A program made the position numbers and the translations under genes. A model generated the notes under the pieces. That model saw nothing but the letters and a program-made list of their open reading frames with translations. It had not been told where the DNA came from and made no database searches. Source: RYN-428 sp035551995 (GTDB taxonomy: Bacteria; Planctomycetota; Phycisphaerae; Tepidisphaerales; Tepidisphaeraceae). Taken from it: a DNA stretch of 64,000 nt. How positions within the stretch are numbered: the first letter of the stretch is position 1; each line of letters opens with the position of its first letter. Positions 1-10,378 of this stretch are shown here, piece after piece. The stretch lies in contig DASZME010000015.1 in NCBI GenBank assembly GCA_035551995.1, positions 1 through 64,000 of the forward strand, in the 5' to 3' direction.

Positions 1-818
1 CCAATTACATCGAAACCGTCAAGCGAATTCAGGACGGCGAGCTTGGCGATCTTCGCCTGCTCCGCACCTACTGGAACGACGCGGGCGTCTGGGTTCGCCA
101 GCGCCAGCCCAACCAGACGGAAATGGAATACCAGATGCGCAACTGGTACTACTTCGTTTGGCTCTGCGGCGACCACATCGTCGAGCAGCACATTCACAAC
201 CTGGACGTGGCCAACTGGGTCATGAAGGGCCATCCGGTTTCGGCGATGGGCATGGGCGGGCGACAGGTTCGCACCGGCATCGACAACGGCGAAATCTACG
301 ACCACCACATGGTCGAATACACCTACGCCGACGGAACCAAGTTGCAGAGCCAGTGTCGCCATCAGGGCGGGTGCATCAACAGCGTTTCGGAACACGCCCA
401 CGGCACAAAGCTCATGGCCGACATCGGCGGCGGACATTTCTTCGAACCCGGCGAAAACGGCAAGACCGTCTGGCGATACAAGGGCCATAGCGCCAACCCC
501 TATCAGGTCGAGCATGACGATCTGCAAGCGGCCATCCGCGGCAATAAAGAGTACAACGAAGGCGAGCGCGGCGCCCACAGCACCTTCACCGCGATCCTCG
601 GCCGCATGGCCACGTACAGCGGGCAGTTGATCAAGTGGGACGACGCGATCAATGCCCAGGTGACGGTGCATCCCGACAAGTACGCCTGGGATGCCCTTCC
701 CTCGAGCCTGCCGGACAAGGACGGCCGGTACTCGATTGCCATGCCGGGACAATCCGGCGACGAACATGTGTGGCAGCGCGTCAATAAGGAAATCATCGGC
801 TGGACAAAGAAGCACTGA
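1..818 (+). CDS. Gfo/Idh/MocA family oxidoreductase, C-terminal part (cut by left edge)
   Basis: The reading frame is open from base 3, so the gene begins before the window; about 271 residues are visible. The segment GDHIVEQHIHNLDVANWV is typical of the C-terminal alpha/beta domain of NAD(P)-dependent Gfo/Idh/MocA oxidoreductases, and planctomycetes carry many paralogues with this stretch. Such enzymes oxidise or reduce sugars and cyclitols, but the substrate cannot be told from this piece. The Rossmann fold and the EKP motif would lie upstream and are not seen. A perfect hairpin 40 bases after the stop may end its transcript. Confidence 0.85.
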   Translation, partial: NYIETVKRIQDGELGDLRLLRTYWNDAGVWVRQRQPNQTEMEYQMRNWYYFVWLCGDHIVEQHIHNLDVANWVMKGHPVSAMGMGGRQVRTGIDNGEIYDHHMVEYTYADGTKLQSQCRHQGGCINSVSEHAHGTKLMADIGGGHFFEPGENGKTVWRYKGHSANPYQVEHDDLQAAIRGNKEYNEGERGAHSTFTAILGRMATYSGQLIKWDDAINAQVTVHPDKYAWDALPSSLPDKDGRYSIAMPGQSGDEHVWQRVNKEIIGWTKKH

Positions 819-858
819 TTTCGGCGCCCCCAGGATCGGTGATCCATATCGGCCCGAC

Positions 859-889
859 GGCTCCCTCTCCCTTTTTGGGAGAGGGAGCC
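859..889. repeat. Perfect 13-bp hairpin with T loop, REP-like or terminator
   Basis: Bases 859-871 and 877-889 are exact inverted copies (core CTCCCTCTCCC) around a five-T loop. It could terminate the preceding oxidoreductase gene. Its core resembles hairpins near 12272 and 12391, so it may also belong to a dispersed repeat family. Confidence 0.6.
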
Positions 890-961
890 GGAAGCGCTTG
901 GCTCAACCAGATGTTCCTGTTGCGTCGCCATTCGATATTTAACTTCAAGGAGCGTAATGAC

Positions 962-1459
962 ATGTCTCGTCATCCGATTTTCAGCCTGAATTTACTGCTG
1001 GTCGCCGCTTTGCTTGCGGCTCCGGCTTCGTTGCTCTTTTCCAATTCAGCCAGAGCCGACGAGGAAAAAAAACAAAAGTCCGAACTCCACAAAAAGATGG
1101 AGGTCATCGACGAGGGGATGAAGAAGCTCAAGCGCACGCTGAAGAAGCCTGACCAGAACGAGGCGTCGCTGAAGATCGTGTCCAACATCATCGAGTTGGC
1201 GCAGGCTTGCAAGGAACTGACGCCGTCCCAAGCTTCAAAGTTGCCGGAGGCGGATCGCAAGAAATTCATCGACGAATACCAGGCCTCGATGACGAAGCTG
1301 ATCGAGACGATGGGCGATATGAAAAAAGCGGTCGAAGCCGGCGACAACAAAAAGGCGATGCAACTGCATAAATCCCTGAAAGATCAGGAAGAGGACGGCC
1401 ACGATAAGTTCATGGAGAGCGATCAGAAAGACGCGGCCAAGGATAAGTCGGATAAATAG
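962..1459 (+). CDS. Cytochrome b562-like periplasmic four-helix protein
   Basis: The protein has 165 residues. The ATG at 962 follows AAGGAG (947-952) and opens a clean signal peptide of about 32 residues ending SARA; the longer in-frame start at 839 has no such support. The mature part is charged and helical, and its length and helix layout match cytochrome b562. Met46 (HKKMEVI) aligns with heme ligand Met7 of E. coli cytochrome b562, and His147 (GHDKF) with ligand His102 (YHQKY); the spacing is 101 versus 95 residues. No CxxCH is present, so any heme would be non-covalent. A role as a small periplasmic electron carrier is inferred. The alternative is a non-heme member of the same fold. Confidence 0.65.
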   Translation: MSRHPIFSLNLLLVAALLAAPASLLFSNSARADEEKKQKSELHKKMEVIDEGMKKLKRTLKKPDQNEASLKIVSNIIELAQACKELTPSQASKLPEADRKKFIDEYQASMTKLIETMGDMKKAVEAGDNKKAMQLHKSLKDQEEDGHDKFMESDQKDAAKDKSDK

Positions 1460-1518
1460 CGTCCCTTCTCCAGACGTGTTCGCCGGAAGGAACCGGGCTA
1501 CCAAATACGACGACTCGC

Positions 1519-1562
1519 ATAACGAAACAGAGCGGCCCGACCAGGCCGCTCTGTTTCGTTAT
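1519..1562. terminator. Bidirectional hairpin terminator between convergent genes
   Basis: A perfect 19-bp stem (1519-1537 with 1544-1562) encloses a six-base loop. The outer stem is A/T-rich on both sides, so either strand ends in T-rich sequence. It sits between the stop of the b562-like gene (+) and the stop of clpX (-), as expected for a shared terminator. Confidence 0.85.
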
Positions 1563-1585
1563 AACAATAGCGATTGAGGGCGACC

Positions 1586-2956
<1,371 letters not shown>

Positions 2957-3284
2957 CGACTCGCCTTCCTCATCCGACGTGAATTTTCACACGTCCGGGG
3001 CACGCACGGTCGCAGCCCCAAAAAAAATTTCGACGTTGATGGCGGGCAAAAAAACGCCCGCCGACGCCAATCGGTCCAGCCCGTCGCGAACCCTTGTCGC
3101 GCGTAGCCGCTCCGTAGGTTATCGAACAGCGACGGGGATAGACTTGATACGGTTTGCTACCCCGTCCGGTTCCATCTTACCCCGCACGTTGCCTAAAGGA
3201 AAATCATCGCTTCATGCGGACTTTACATGATCGGCCAGACGTCCGATAGAATCTCACAATCTCCGCCGCGAAATGAAAAAAACG
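2957..3284. other. Intergenic region upstream of clpX, no gene seen
   Basis: This 328-base stretch separates the SHOCT gene from clpX, both on the minus strand, and presumably holds the clpX promoter. I could not pick out a convincing -35/-10 pair, CIRCE element or RNA gene in it. ORFs crossing it are extensions of frames lying opposite clpX. Confidence 0.5.
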
Positions 3285-3602
3285 TCATGGCGGCGCGATT
3301 TCCTCCTCGGGCGGCTTGAGCGCGTTTGCCCGCGCGCCCTTCTTTGCCGCGCCGATAATTTTCTCCTTGGCACGTTCGAATTCGTCGTCGCTGATCTGCC
3401 CCTGACGGTGCAGTTGCCGCAGATCCGATAAGCTGAATCCCGCCGCCGCGCCCGGCGCCGACACGTCGTCATCGCGCATGCGCTTTTTTACGGCCGCCAC
3501 CAGCACAAAGCCGATCACCAAAAACGCCACCAGCGCCGACGACCAGACAATAACGGACATCGAGTCGGATCCCGAAAATTGCGCGGCGATTCGTGTAAGC
3601 AT
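3285..3602 (-). CDS. Small single-pass membrane protein with SHOCT domain
   Basis: The protein has 105 residues. Residues 16-38 form one strong membrane helix, followed by a basic stop-transfer KKRMRDDD. The region LSDLRQLHRQGQISDDEFERAK matches the SHOCT pattern, a short C-terminal helical module that often mediates oligomerisation. The tail is Pro/Glu-rich. No precise function can be given. A second possible start is Met15, just before the membrane helix; neither start has a clear ribosome-binding site. Confidence 0.7.
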   Translation of the reverse strand: MLTRIAAQFSGSDSMSVIVWSSALVAFLVIGFVLVAAVKKRMRDDDVSAPGAAAGFSLSDLRQLHRQGQISDDEFERAKEKIIGAAKKGARANALKPPEEEIAPP

Positions 3603-3642
3603 GGCGGTCGTCGGCCGATGCTATGAGCGGCCTGACGCGGGG

Positions 3643-5484
3643 TCAATCCAAAAGACGCCGGACGTTGCCCAGTTCGAGAAGCGTTCGGCGCTTGCGATCG
3701 TAAAGATAGACGGTGCGGCCGGGTTGAATTCGCGCATAATAGGCGAACAACTCCCGGTTTCGCGCGGAGCCGAGATCATGGGCGCGAATGATCGGCGCGT
3801 CGTCCGGCCAGCAGACGTCCCAATTGTAAACCGGCTCATCGAGAACATTGTCCGGCTCATCTGAAGCGTAACGAAACAGTACGATCGCCGGCCTGCGCAC
3901 GCGGCTGGGAATGAGGAAGTAATTGGCGCGCTCGACCGTCATCCCCGGCCGTTGAACATAAAAATTCGTCCCGGCGAATACCCGATGCAGCGCCAGGGCA
4001 AAAATCGCCGTCGCCAGGAAAATTTCAACCCCCTTCCATCTCGCGCACGCCCGAGATACGGCCGCCGCGCCCAGCAGAATCGAAAAAATCAGCGCCGGCG
4101 CCAGGGCCATGACATATTGCGTGAAATATTGAAAAAACGGCGCGGTCCCCAGCAGGAATAACCAAAACATCGACCAGAACACAGCCCGGCGGAGGTCGTT
4201 TAGTTGCAGCAATCCCACCGGATATAAAACGACCAGGAGCAGCGTCGGCAGCCCGACGCCGAAGCTGAGCGGAAGCCGATACGTGAACCATTGCGCAGCC
4301 GCCTGGCGAAAAGTTCGAAACTCCCGCACCCGCGCTGCGACAAACCAGCGATATGTATCGACGACCAGCATCGATGGCGTCGGCGGGACGAAGGCGGGAT
4401 CGTACGTTTCCAGGCCCACGCCATGGAGATTCAGATACGTGCGATAATAAATCGAAAGCGGGGTTTGCAAAAAATGACCGGTGACGGCGCGATCAAACGC
4501 CAATTGCAGTGATATGAAGGGCGCGGCGGTCAGGATGACGATCGCCGGCGCGATCAATTTTGTCCGCGCGGGCGATCGGCGCAGATCCCACGCCCAAGCC
4601 AGCGCGATGGGCAGCAAAACGCAGACGGCGTCGAGCGGGCGGGTGATCGCGTACCAACCGGCGGCGACGCCCGCCAGCGCGATCCAACGCCCGGCGTGGC
4701 TCTTTCGCCATGCAAGCCACGCCGACATGGCCGCCAATCCCCACATCGCGCCCGCGGCGTGAGACATCTCCACCACGGCCATCCACCGAAATAATTCCAA
4801 CGATGCCAGCATCAGCACCGCCAGCAATCCGGCGACGCCGTCCAGCAGTTCCCTCACGATCAGATAAAACAGCGCAAGCGTCACGGCGGCGATCGCCAGC
4901 GGAACGGCGGAGTAAGGGAGGTGAAACCAAACGCCCGGCACGTGCAGCAATGCCGTTCCAGGGAAGTACATTCCGGTGTACTTCGGCCGCGTCAACACGT
5001 ACGGGGCGTCGAAAAAGTCGGGTAAGGGAAGCGGCGGCATGCACAGTTTGCCGTGCGCCAGCATCGTCGATTGCAAACGATATTGGTTCTCGTCGTGCCA
5101 TTGCGGCAACAGAATCTGCCCACGATAAACCGCCGAAAAATAGAGCGCCGGCCCCGAGAGAACAAGAATCGCCAGCGCGATACGCCGAGAGGCGAGCGGC
5201 GATGGATTCTTGAGTTTGACGAGCAGATGCAAGAGGACAAACCGCGTCCGGGGCACGATCGCAAGAATGCCCGCCAGAAACAACAGGATTCGCTCGACGA
5301 GGGCGTCGTTTTGGAACTTTACCGGAGAAAGGGGAACCGACGGGTTGAACGTCGGCGAGCGCGGATAAATCGCGCAGCACGCCGCCACCCCCGCAAGCAC
5401 AAGGACCACGGTCATCGCCGCGCGCCCCGGTCCGGTCGACGCCGATCGAGAAACCGGCTCCGAATTCGCGGTCGTTATTTTCAT
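3643..5484 (-). CDS. GT-C fold (GT39/ArnT-like) membrane glycosyltransferase
   Basis: This is a 613-residue polytopic protein with roughly ten to twelve membrane helices. After the first helices comes PQWHDENQYR (Asp131-Glu132), the acidic pair in the first extracytoplasmic loop that is characteristic of GT-C glycosyltransferases using polyprenyl-phosphate sugars. The C-terminal part is a soluble, probably periplasmic domain ending with a short beta-rich stretch. The acceptor is unknown. The start at 5484 (MKITTANS) was chosen because the alternative at 5574 adds 30 Arg/Ala-rich residues; neither has a clear ribosome-binding site. Confidence 0.75.
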   Translation of the reverse strand: MKITTANSEPVSRSASTGPGRAAMTVVLVLAGVAACCAIYPRSPTFNPSVPLSPVKFQNDALVERILLFLAGILAIVPRTRFVLLHLLVKLKNPSPLASRRIALAILVLSGPALYFSAVYRGQILLPQWHDENQYRLQSTMLAHGKLCMPPLPLPDFFDAPYVLTRPKYTGMYFPGTALLHVPGVWFHLPYSAVPLAIAAVTLALFYLIVRELLDGVAGLLAVLMLASLELFRWMAVVEMSHAAGAMWGLAAMSAWLAWRKSHAGRWIALAGVAAGWYAITRPLDAVCVLLPIALAWAWDLRRSPARTKLIAPAIVILTAAPFISLQLAFDRAVTGHFLQTPLSIYYRTYLNLHGVGLETYDPAFVPPTPSMLVVDTYRWFVAARVREFRTFRQAAAQWFTYRLPLSFGVGLPTLLLVVLYPVGLLQLNDLRRAVFWSMFWLFLLGTAPFFQYFTQYVMALAPALIFSILLGAAAVSRACARWKGVEIFLATAIFALALHRVFAGTNFYVQRPGMTVERANYFLIPSRVRRPAIVLFRYASDEPDNVLDEPVYNWDVCWPDDAPIIRAHDLGSARNRELFAYYARIQPGRTVYLYDRKRRTLLELGNVRRLLD

Positions 5485-5599
5485 CGCACGCCATGAAAGC
5501 GAGTCGGCGAACGCCTGATCGGTTCGCCTTCGCGTCGCGGCAAGTATACGCGCGGCGCCGCCGGCTTTCATCACCGCGCCGCGACAGCCGACCGGCCGA

Positions 5600-6751
5600 T
5601 CATCGCGCCGGCCGAGCTTCCGCTTCCTTCAGCAATTCGGTCCCCGGCGATTGGCGCCCGTTAAGGATATCCGATTCTTGCTCGGTCAATCGAGCGGCGG
5701 ATTTCGGCAAGATCGCCAGAAGATTCTCCCTGGCGAGTTTTCGCGCGGTCTGCGGTTTCAAGGCGTCCAGAAACGTGAAGTACTTTGTGATTTCCCTGGG
5801 ATAGTCGGCGAAGTGCCCCACCTTGTCGCTGCCGATCAGGAAGCGATCGGGATATGCCTCAATGAGGGCGACCCACCGCGAGCTTGGCTTGCCGTCCACG
5901 GCAAGAAGGTTGGTTTCATAAACGACCCATGAAACGTCGATGTGCAGGTTCGGATATTTGCCGAGCATGCGGGAAAGTTCCTGCGTCAGCGTCGGGATTT
6001 CGATCCGGCGGCTGATGCCGGCGTGGCACCAGACGAATCGCGTGCCGGGATGTTCGCGAACGGCGGTTTCGACTTCGTTCAGGTAAATCGGCTCGCGCTT
6101 CCAGACCGAGCCGGCATTGGAATGTAAAAAGATCGGTAGATCATGCTTTCCCGCGAAGGCAAATACCCGGCTTAACGCCAGTTTGTCGGCGCGGGCCGGC
6201 GTGCCATAGGTGAGGGCCGTGAGATCGTCATGGCGGGTCATCACTTCGCCGATGCCCTGCCAAAAGCCCGGATACCAATCGATCATGCGCTCGATGTGAT
6301 CCAGGGCGTTGCGGTCGGCGCCGTTGAAGCCGCAAATGGTGGGATGGAACCGCTTTTGTTGCCCGGCCGAGAGCGACTGGATTTCGCGGGCGACCAAAAC
6401 GTCGGTGGCCGAGTACCAGTAGCAGCGCGAGTCATCGTCCAAATAATATTCCGGCCGCGACTTTTCCTGCTGCGGCCATTCCTTGACGACCGGCATGCCG
6501 CTGACCACCGCTTCTTCGACGCCGCACTGATCCATGGCCTTGAGCGCCGCCCGGGCGCCGTCGGTGCGCTGGAGGAAATCGACCAGGTGAAGATGACAAT
6601 CCGTCATGCGATATGGAAATGAAGTGGACGCGACTGACGTCGGGGCAGGGACCGGTGGCGAGCGATCGGAAATCGGTCGATTGTGATCGCATCCGGCGCC
6701 GATCAGGGCGAAAAACGCCAACCATAGCGCAGACAAAGTCCATTTCTTCAC
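5600..6751 (-). CDS. Amidohydrolase-family (TIM barrel) lipoprotein
   Basis: The GTG at 6751 is preceded by GAGG five bases away and starts directly with a lipoprotein signal (VKKWTLSALW..LIGAGC, Cys21). An upstream ATG at 6844 would bury that signal. The mature protein shows the metal-binding HxH (His53, His55) in DCHLHL, then FLHSN, FVWCHAGIS and FLIGSDKVGH, which fit the His and Asp ligands of Amidohydro_2 enzymes. This family covers decarboxylases and lactonases. The substrate is not evident, and the neighbours give no pathway. Confidence 0.78.
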   Translation of the reverse strand: MKKWTLSALWLAFFALIGAGCDHNRPISDRSPPVPAPTSVASTSFPYRMTDCHLHLVDFLQRTDGARAALKAMDQCGVEEAVVSGMPVVKEWPQQEKSRPEYYLDDDSRCYWYSATDVLVAREIQSLSAGQQKRFHPTICGFNGADRNALDHIERMIDWYPGFWQGIGEVMTRHDDLTALTYGTPARADKLALSRVFAFAGKHDLPIFLHSNAGSVWKREPIYLNEVETAVREHPGTRFVWCHAGISRRIEIPTLTQELSRMLGKYPNLHIDVSWVVYETNLLAVDGKPSSRWVALIEAYPDRFLIGSDKVGHFADYPREITKYFTFLDALKPQTARKLARENLLAILPKSAARLTEQESDILNGRQSPGTELLKEAEARPAR

Positions 6752-6927
6752 AAGCGCCTCGATCCAATGGTGATGACTGAGAACGTCGGCGTTTTCATTT
6801 CCGCGTGAAGACCCCATCGTAACTCGCCACCGCGGCGGACTCAATCGGAATGCGGCGAATGCGGGACGTCGTACCGACGAGTTCCGCGCAAACCGCCGTG
6901 ATTGGAACGGGCTCTTGAATCATGACG

Positions 6928-7533
6928 CTACATCTTCTGGCGGCCCGCGATGGCGTCGGCGAGGATGTTTTTGTTGGCATATTCGATATTGCTTCCGGCC
7001 GGCAGTCCGCGGGCCAGGCGGGTGAGTTGCACGTCGGGAAAACGCCGGCCGATCTCGCTTTGGATGTAGAGGGCGGTACCGTCTCCCTCCATGGTGGGGT
7101 TGGTGCCCATGATGACCTCGCGGATGTTGCCGCAAGCCAGCCGATCCATCAGCGGCTCGATGGTTAAATCGCCCGGCTCCATATCCTCCAGCGGCGATAT
7201 CCGGCCGAGCAGGACATGGTAAACACCGCGATAAAGCCCCGTCGATTCCAACGCCAGTAAGTCCTTGGGCTGCTCCACCACGCAGACCAGCGCCTGATCG
7301 CGCGACGGTTCAAGGCAGACCGAACAGGGATCCTGCTCCGTAAGGTTGTAGCAGATCGAGCAATGCTTGATCCGAGTCTTGACGTCGCGAATGGCGTCGG
7401 CGAGCTTTAGCGCCTCTTCGGGTTTTTCCTTGAGAAGATGAAAGGCGATCCGCTCGGCCGACCGCACCCCGATGCCGGGAAGGCGAGCCAGTTCGGTCAT
7501 AAGGTTTTGAATGCTTTGGGTATAGTTAGCCAT
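6928..7533 (-). CDS. recR: Recombination mediator protein RecR
   Basis: The 201-residue protein has the standard RecR layout. The N-terminal helix-hairpin-helix contains LARLPGIGVRSAERIAFHLL. The four-cysteine zinc finger is Cys58, Cys61, Cys70 and Cys73. It is followed by the Toprim domain beginning LVCVVEQPKDL and the C-terminal GRISPLEDMEPGDL block. RecR acts with RecF/RecO to load RecA on gapped DNA. dnaX, its common neighbour, is not adjacent. The region 7534-7733 is shared with the divergent gene at 7734. Confidence 0.96.
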   Translation of the reverse strand: MANYTQSIQNLMTELARLPGIGVRSAERIAFHLLKEKPEEALKLADAIRDVKTRIKHCSICYNLTEQDPCSVCLEPSRDQALVCVVEQPKDLLALESTGLYRGVYHVLLGRISPLEDMEPGDLTIEPLMDRLACGNIREVIMGTNPTMEGDGTALYIQSEIGRRFPDVQLTRLARGLPAGSNIEYANKNILADAIAGRQKM

Positions 7534-7733
7534 GTCCGCATGATTATAGCGGCGGATCGTGAATCAACTGCGCCTGGGGCGGCGGGGTGAACGCCGGCGG
7601 TCGTAAATTTCGGCTTGTCGCGGCTTTTATCGACCGATGGATGTTGCTTTTCGTATAACAGGAGCCATTGTTGTTCGACGCGGCGGCGGGTAAATCATTA
7701 ACTTTGCCTAAAACGCATCGAGACGGAGGGTGG

Positions 7734-8417
7734 ATGGTAGAAGGAGTCATGATCTTGGACGCGCCTGCCTCGACCGATGAGATGGATTTAAGCCGCCCGG
7801 GCCCCGTATCCCCGCTTCGCGATCTCCCCACGCCGCTGGCCGCCGCCGCCGCCGCGCATCGCACGCGAGCCGACCGCGATACGCCGGTCACGTGGTACGA
7901 CAAGATCGAGGCGTTCGTCAGCAAGCTCTCGGTCCGCGATAATTTCTGGCACTCGATCTGTTCGCTGCTCTGGCTGCCGTTGGCGTTTTTCAGCGGCATC
8001 AAGATGAAACAGATCGATCCGCAGACGTTCGCCGCCTATCTCCCCTTCCGCCGATTCAACCGCAACTGGTATCGCGCGATGGCCGGCGGGGCCCTGCTGG
8101 CCAACAGCGAGATCGCCGGCGGGATGTACATCTTCGGCGTCGTGGGCGGCGACTATACCGTCGTCTGCAAAGAACTGAGCTACAAATTTCTTCGCCCTTG
8201 CCTTGGCCCGGCCGTCTATCGCATGAAAGCGCGCGAGCACATTTCGGAGTTGATCGCCGGTGGAAACGAATTCAACATCACCCTGGACCTGGACATTCTT
8301 CAACAGGGGTTTCGCCCCGGCGAGCGCGATCGCCGGGTGGGCCACAGCGTCGCGACTTTTCACGTCACCCCGAAAATTCATCACAAGCGCAAGGCCGCCC
8401 GCGACGGGAAGAGTTAA
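7734..8417 (+). CDS. DUF4442-like hotdog-fold (thioesterase-like) protein
   Basis: The ATG at 7734 follows GGAGGG (7725-7730) and gives 227 residues; an upstream ATG at 7668 lacks this. The first 65 residues are Ala/Pro-rich and probably disordered. The remainder (about 75-200) has the pattern of the DUF4442 hotdog family: an FRRFNRNWY strand, AGGALLANSEIAGGMYIF as the central helix, then SYKFLRPCLGP. Hotdog proteins of this kind are often thioesterases acting on acyl-CoA or acyl-ACP. I see no catalytic residue that fixes the activity. Confidence 0.6.
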   Translation: MVEGVMILDAPASTDEMDLSRPGPVSPLRDLPTPLAAAAAAHRTRADRDTPVTWYDKIEAFVSKLSVRDNFWHSICSLLWLPLAFFSGIKMKQIDPQTFAAYLPFRRFNRNWYRAMAGGALLANSEIAGGMYIFGVVGGDYTVVCKELSYKFLRPCLGPAVYRMKAREHISELIAGGNEFNITLDLDILQQGFRPGERDRRVGHSVATFHVTPKIHHKRKAARDGKS

Positions 8418-8582
8418 CGCCGCGGCATGCTGGTTTCGGTCAGTCCAAAACGCTGCGCCGGGTTCCTAATCGAATGTGAATGAATCCTTAGCCGCCGGTG
8501 GGGGAGCGATCCGGTCGGCGCCCGCGGCAATTTCGCGAAAACTAAATCGCGCGTGACTTCTTATCATCCTCGGAGCATCGCC

Positions 8583-9749
8583 TTGACCCCCACGTCCCCC
8601 GTCTCCTCACGCCTCGTCGCGCTCGGTTGGGCGGCGTTTCTCGCCTGCTCCTGGACGTGGTGCATCGGCATGTATCTGCCGGTGCTGATGATCCGCGATT
8701 TCGGCGCCGCCGGATGGCTTGTCTTCGCCATCCCCAATGTGATCGGCGCCGCCGCGATGGGATGGGCGCTCAGTCGTCCCGGCGCCGCCGCGGAACTCTC
8801 GCGGCGGCACTGGCCCGCGGCGGTCTGCTTCTCCGTCGTCACCATTCTCTTCCATGCCTTCTTCGTCGGCTGGCTGATCCGCGCGCTCGTCGGCGACGCC
8901 GCCGAGGTGATCGTCGCGGCGGCGGCGATTGCCGTTTATCTCATTGGCCGCCGCGGAAATCGCGATCTCCTCACCGCTTGCGCCTTGCTTCTGATCTCCC
9001 TGATCGCATTTGTGGTCGCGGCCTGCTTGCCAGACCGCCAGATGCTGGGCCCAACCGCGACGATGGGCACAAACGGTCTGTTCTACCTGGCGCCCGTATG
9101 CGTCTTCGGCTTTCTGCTTTGCCCTTACCTCGATCTTACATTTCTCCGCGCCCGCGCCGCCACCGCCCCGTTCGCGGGGATCGCCGCATTTACGATCGGC
9201 TTTGGGATCTTTTTTCTGGCGATGATCCTCTTCACGTTCTGGTATGCCCGCCTGCTGGAGCCTTCGGTTCTTCGCTTTGTTCCACGCGCGCTGGCGTGGG
9301 TGATCGCCGTTCACATGATGCTGCAATCCGCGTTGACGATCGCGCTTCATGCGCGCGCCGTCGCCGAAGACCGCCGGGCCGGGAACCGATCGGTCGTCGC
9401 CGGGTTTTTCGCCGCGTTGTTGGCGGCGTTCTTCGTCGGGGTCTGGTGCCGGCATGTGGCCGTCGCGCGACCGCATGCCGGCGAAATGGTTTATCGGCTC
9501 TTTATTTCGTTCTACGGCCTCATCGTCCCCGCTTACGTTTGGCTGTGCATGATTCCCGCGCGATCGGCGCCGAATGCGCCCGCCTCAAAACAAATCGTCG
9601 CGCTGGCCATTACGGTGCTCGTCGTTGCCCCCATGTATGGATTGGCGTTCTTTGGCAACGACATGAGATGGCTGGCGCCGGGCTTGGTTATTGTTCTCGC
9701 GGCCAGATATGTACGTGAATGGTTTCACAAGATTCCATGGACTGCGTGA
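8583..9749 (+). CDS. Polytopic membrane protein of unknown function
   Basis: The protein has about 388 residues and some eleven hydrophobic helices separated by short loops. GGAG at 8572-8575 lies seven bases before the TTG at 8583, which I take as the start; a GTG at 8553 adds ten residues without a ribosome-binding site. The N-terminal stretch with GMYLPVLMIRDFG and AIPNVIGAAAMGW recalls the first helices of sodium:solute symporters, but length and the rest do not settle that. The function is unknown. Confidence 0.6.
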   Translation: MTPTSPVSSRLVALGWAAFLACSWTWCIGMYLPVLMIRDFGAAGWLVFAIPNVIGAAAMGWALSRPGAAAELSRRHWPAAVCFSVVTILFHAFFVGWLIRALVGDAAEVIVAAAAIAVYLIGRRGNRDLLTACALLLISLIAFVVAACLPDRQMLGPTATMGTNGLFYLAPVCVFGFLLCPYLDLTFLRARAATAPFAGIAAFTIGFGIFFLAMILFTFWYARLLEPSVLRFVPRALAWVIAVHMMLQSALTIALHARAVAEDRRAGNRSVVAGFFAALLAAFFVGVWCRHVAVARPHAGEMVYRLFISFYGLIVPAYVWLCMIPARSAPNAPASKQIVALAITVLVVAPMYGLAFFGNDMRWLAPGLVIVLAARYVREWFHKIPWTA

Positions 9750-9850
9750 GAATTATTGTCGAGCCAGGTCAGACGCGGCACACATCTTGTTGTCACCTGT
9801 AATGAAAGTTGTGAAGGATTTTCAGACTTCACCCAACGCCGGAGGTTCAA

Positions 9851-10366
9851 GTGGCTATGAGCATTTCACCGCAAGTGTCCGGATCGCATTCCCACTCCAC
9901 GCCAACCCCAAGCGGCGCGCTGCGCCAAGCATGGGTGTGGTATCTAATCCTCGGATTTATACCCTTCGCGGCCTCTCTTGGCGTCATGAGCGCGCTGACC
10001 TTGCACGACGGGCCCAAGGCGCCGCTTCGAGTGTTGAGCGGGTGGTTCATTGGCGCCATTTTGCTGTTACTTATTATCGGACCGATCGCGTTCACGATTC
10101 GCAGTCGCATGTTCCGGTCATATTGGCGGGGCGAGGCCGTCAATCCGCGCACATATCTCCACGGCATGCTTGTCGTATGGTTTGCGTTCGAACTCGGCGG
10201 GTTATTTAGTCTCGTCGGATGTTTGATGAGCAATTCGATCGTGCCGTGTCTGTTGCCGGCGATCGCCGCTTTTATGTTTTTCGCGTCGTTGTATCCGAAC
10301 GGTCGCGCAATGGCCCGTCCGACCGGAAATACCGATGATCCTGAAATCTATCAGGAACCACGGTAG
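9851..10366 (+). CDS. Small four-helix membrane protein upstream of regBA
   Basis: The protein has 171 residues with about four membrane helices and no motif I recognise. GGAGG (9841-9845) lies five bases before a GTG at 9851, which is the likely start even though an ATG follows two codons later. The stop is only 12 bases before the histidine-kinase gene, so it is probably cotranscribed with the RegB/RegA pair and could be an accessory membrane factor. That role is inferred from position only. Confidence 0.6.
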   Translation: MAMSISPQVSGSHSHSTPTPSGALRQAWVWYLILGFIPFAASLGVMSALTLHDGPKAPLRVLSGWFIGAILLLLIIGPIAFTIRSRMFRSYWRGEAVNPRTYLHGMLVVWFAFELGGLFSLVGCLMSNSIVPCLLPAIAAFMFFASLYPNGRAMARPTGNTDDPEIYQEPR

Positions 10367-10378
10367 AATAGCGCCATC

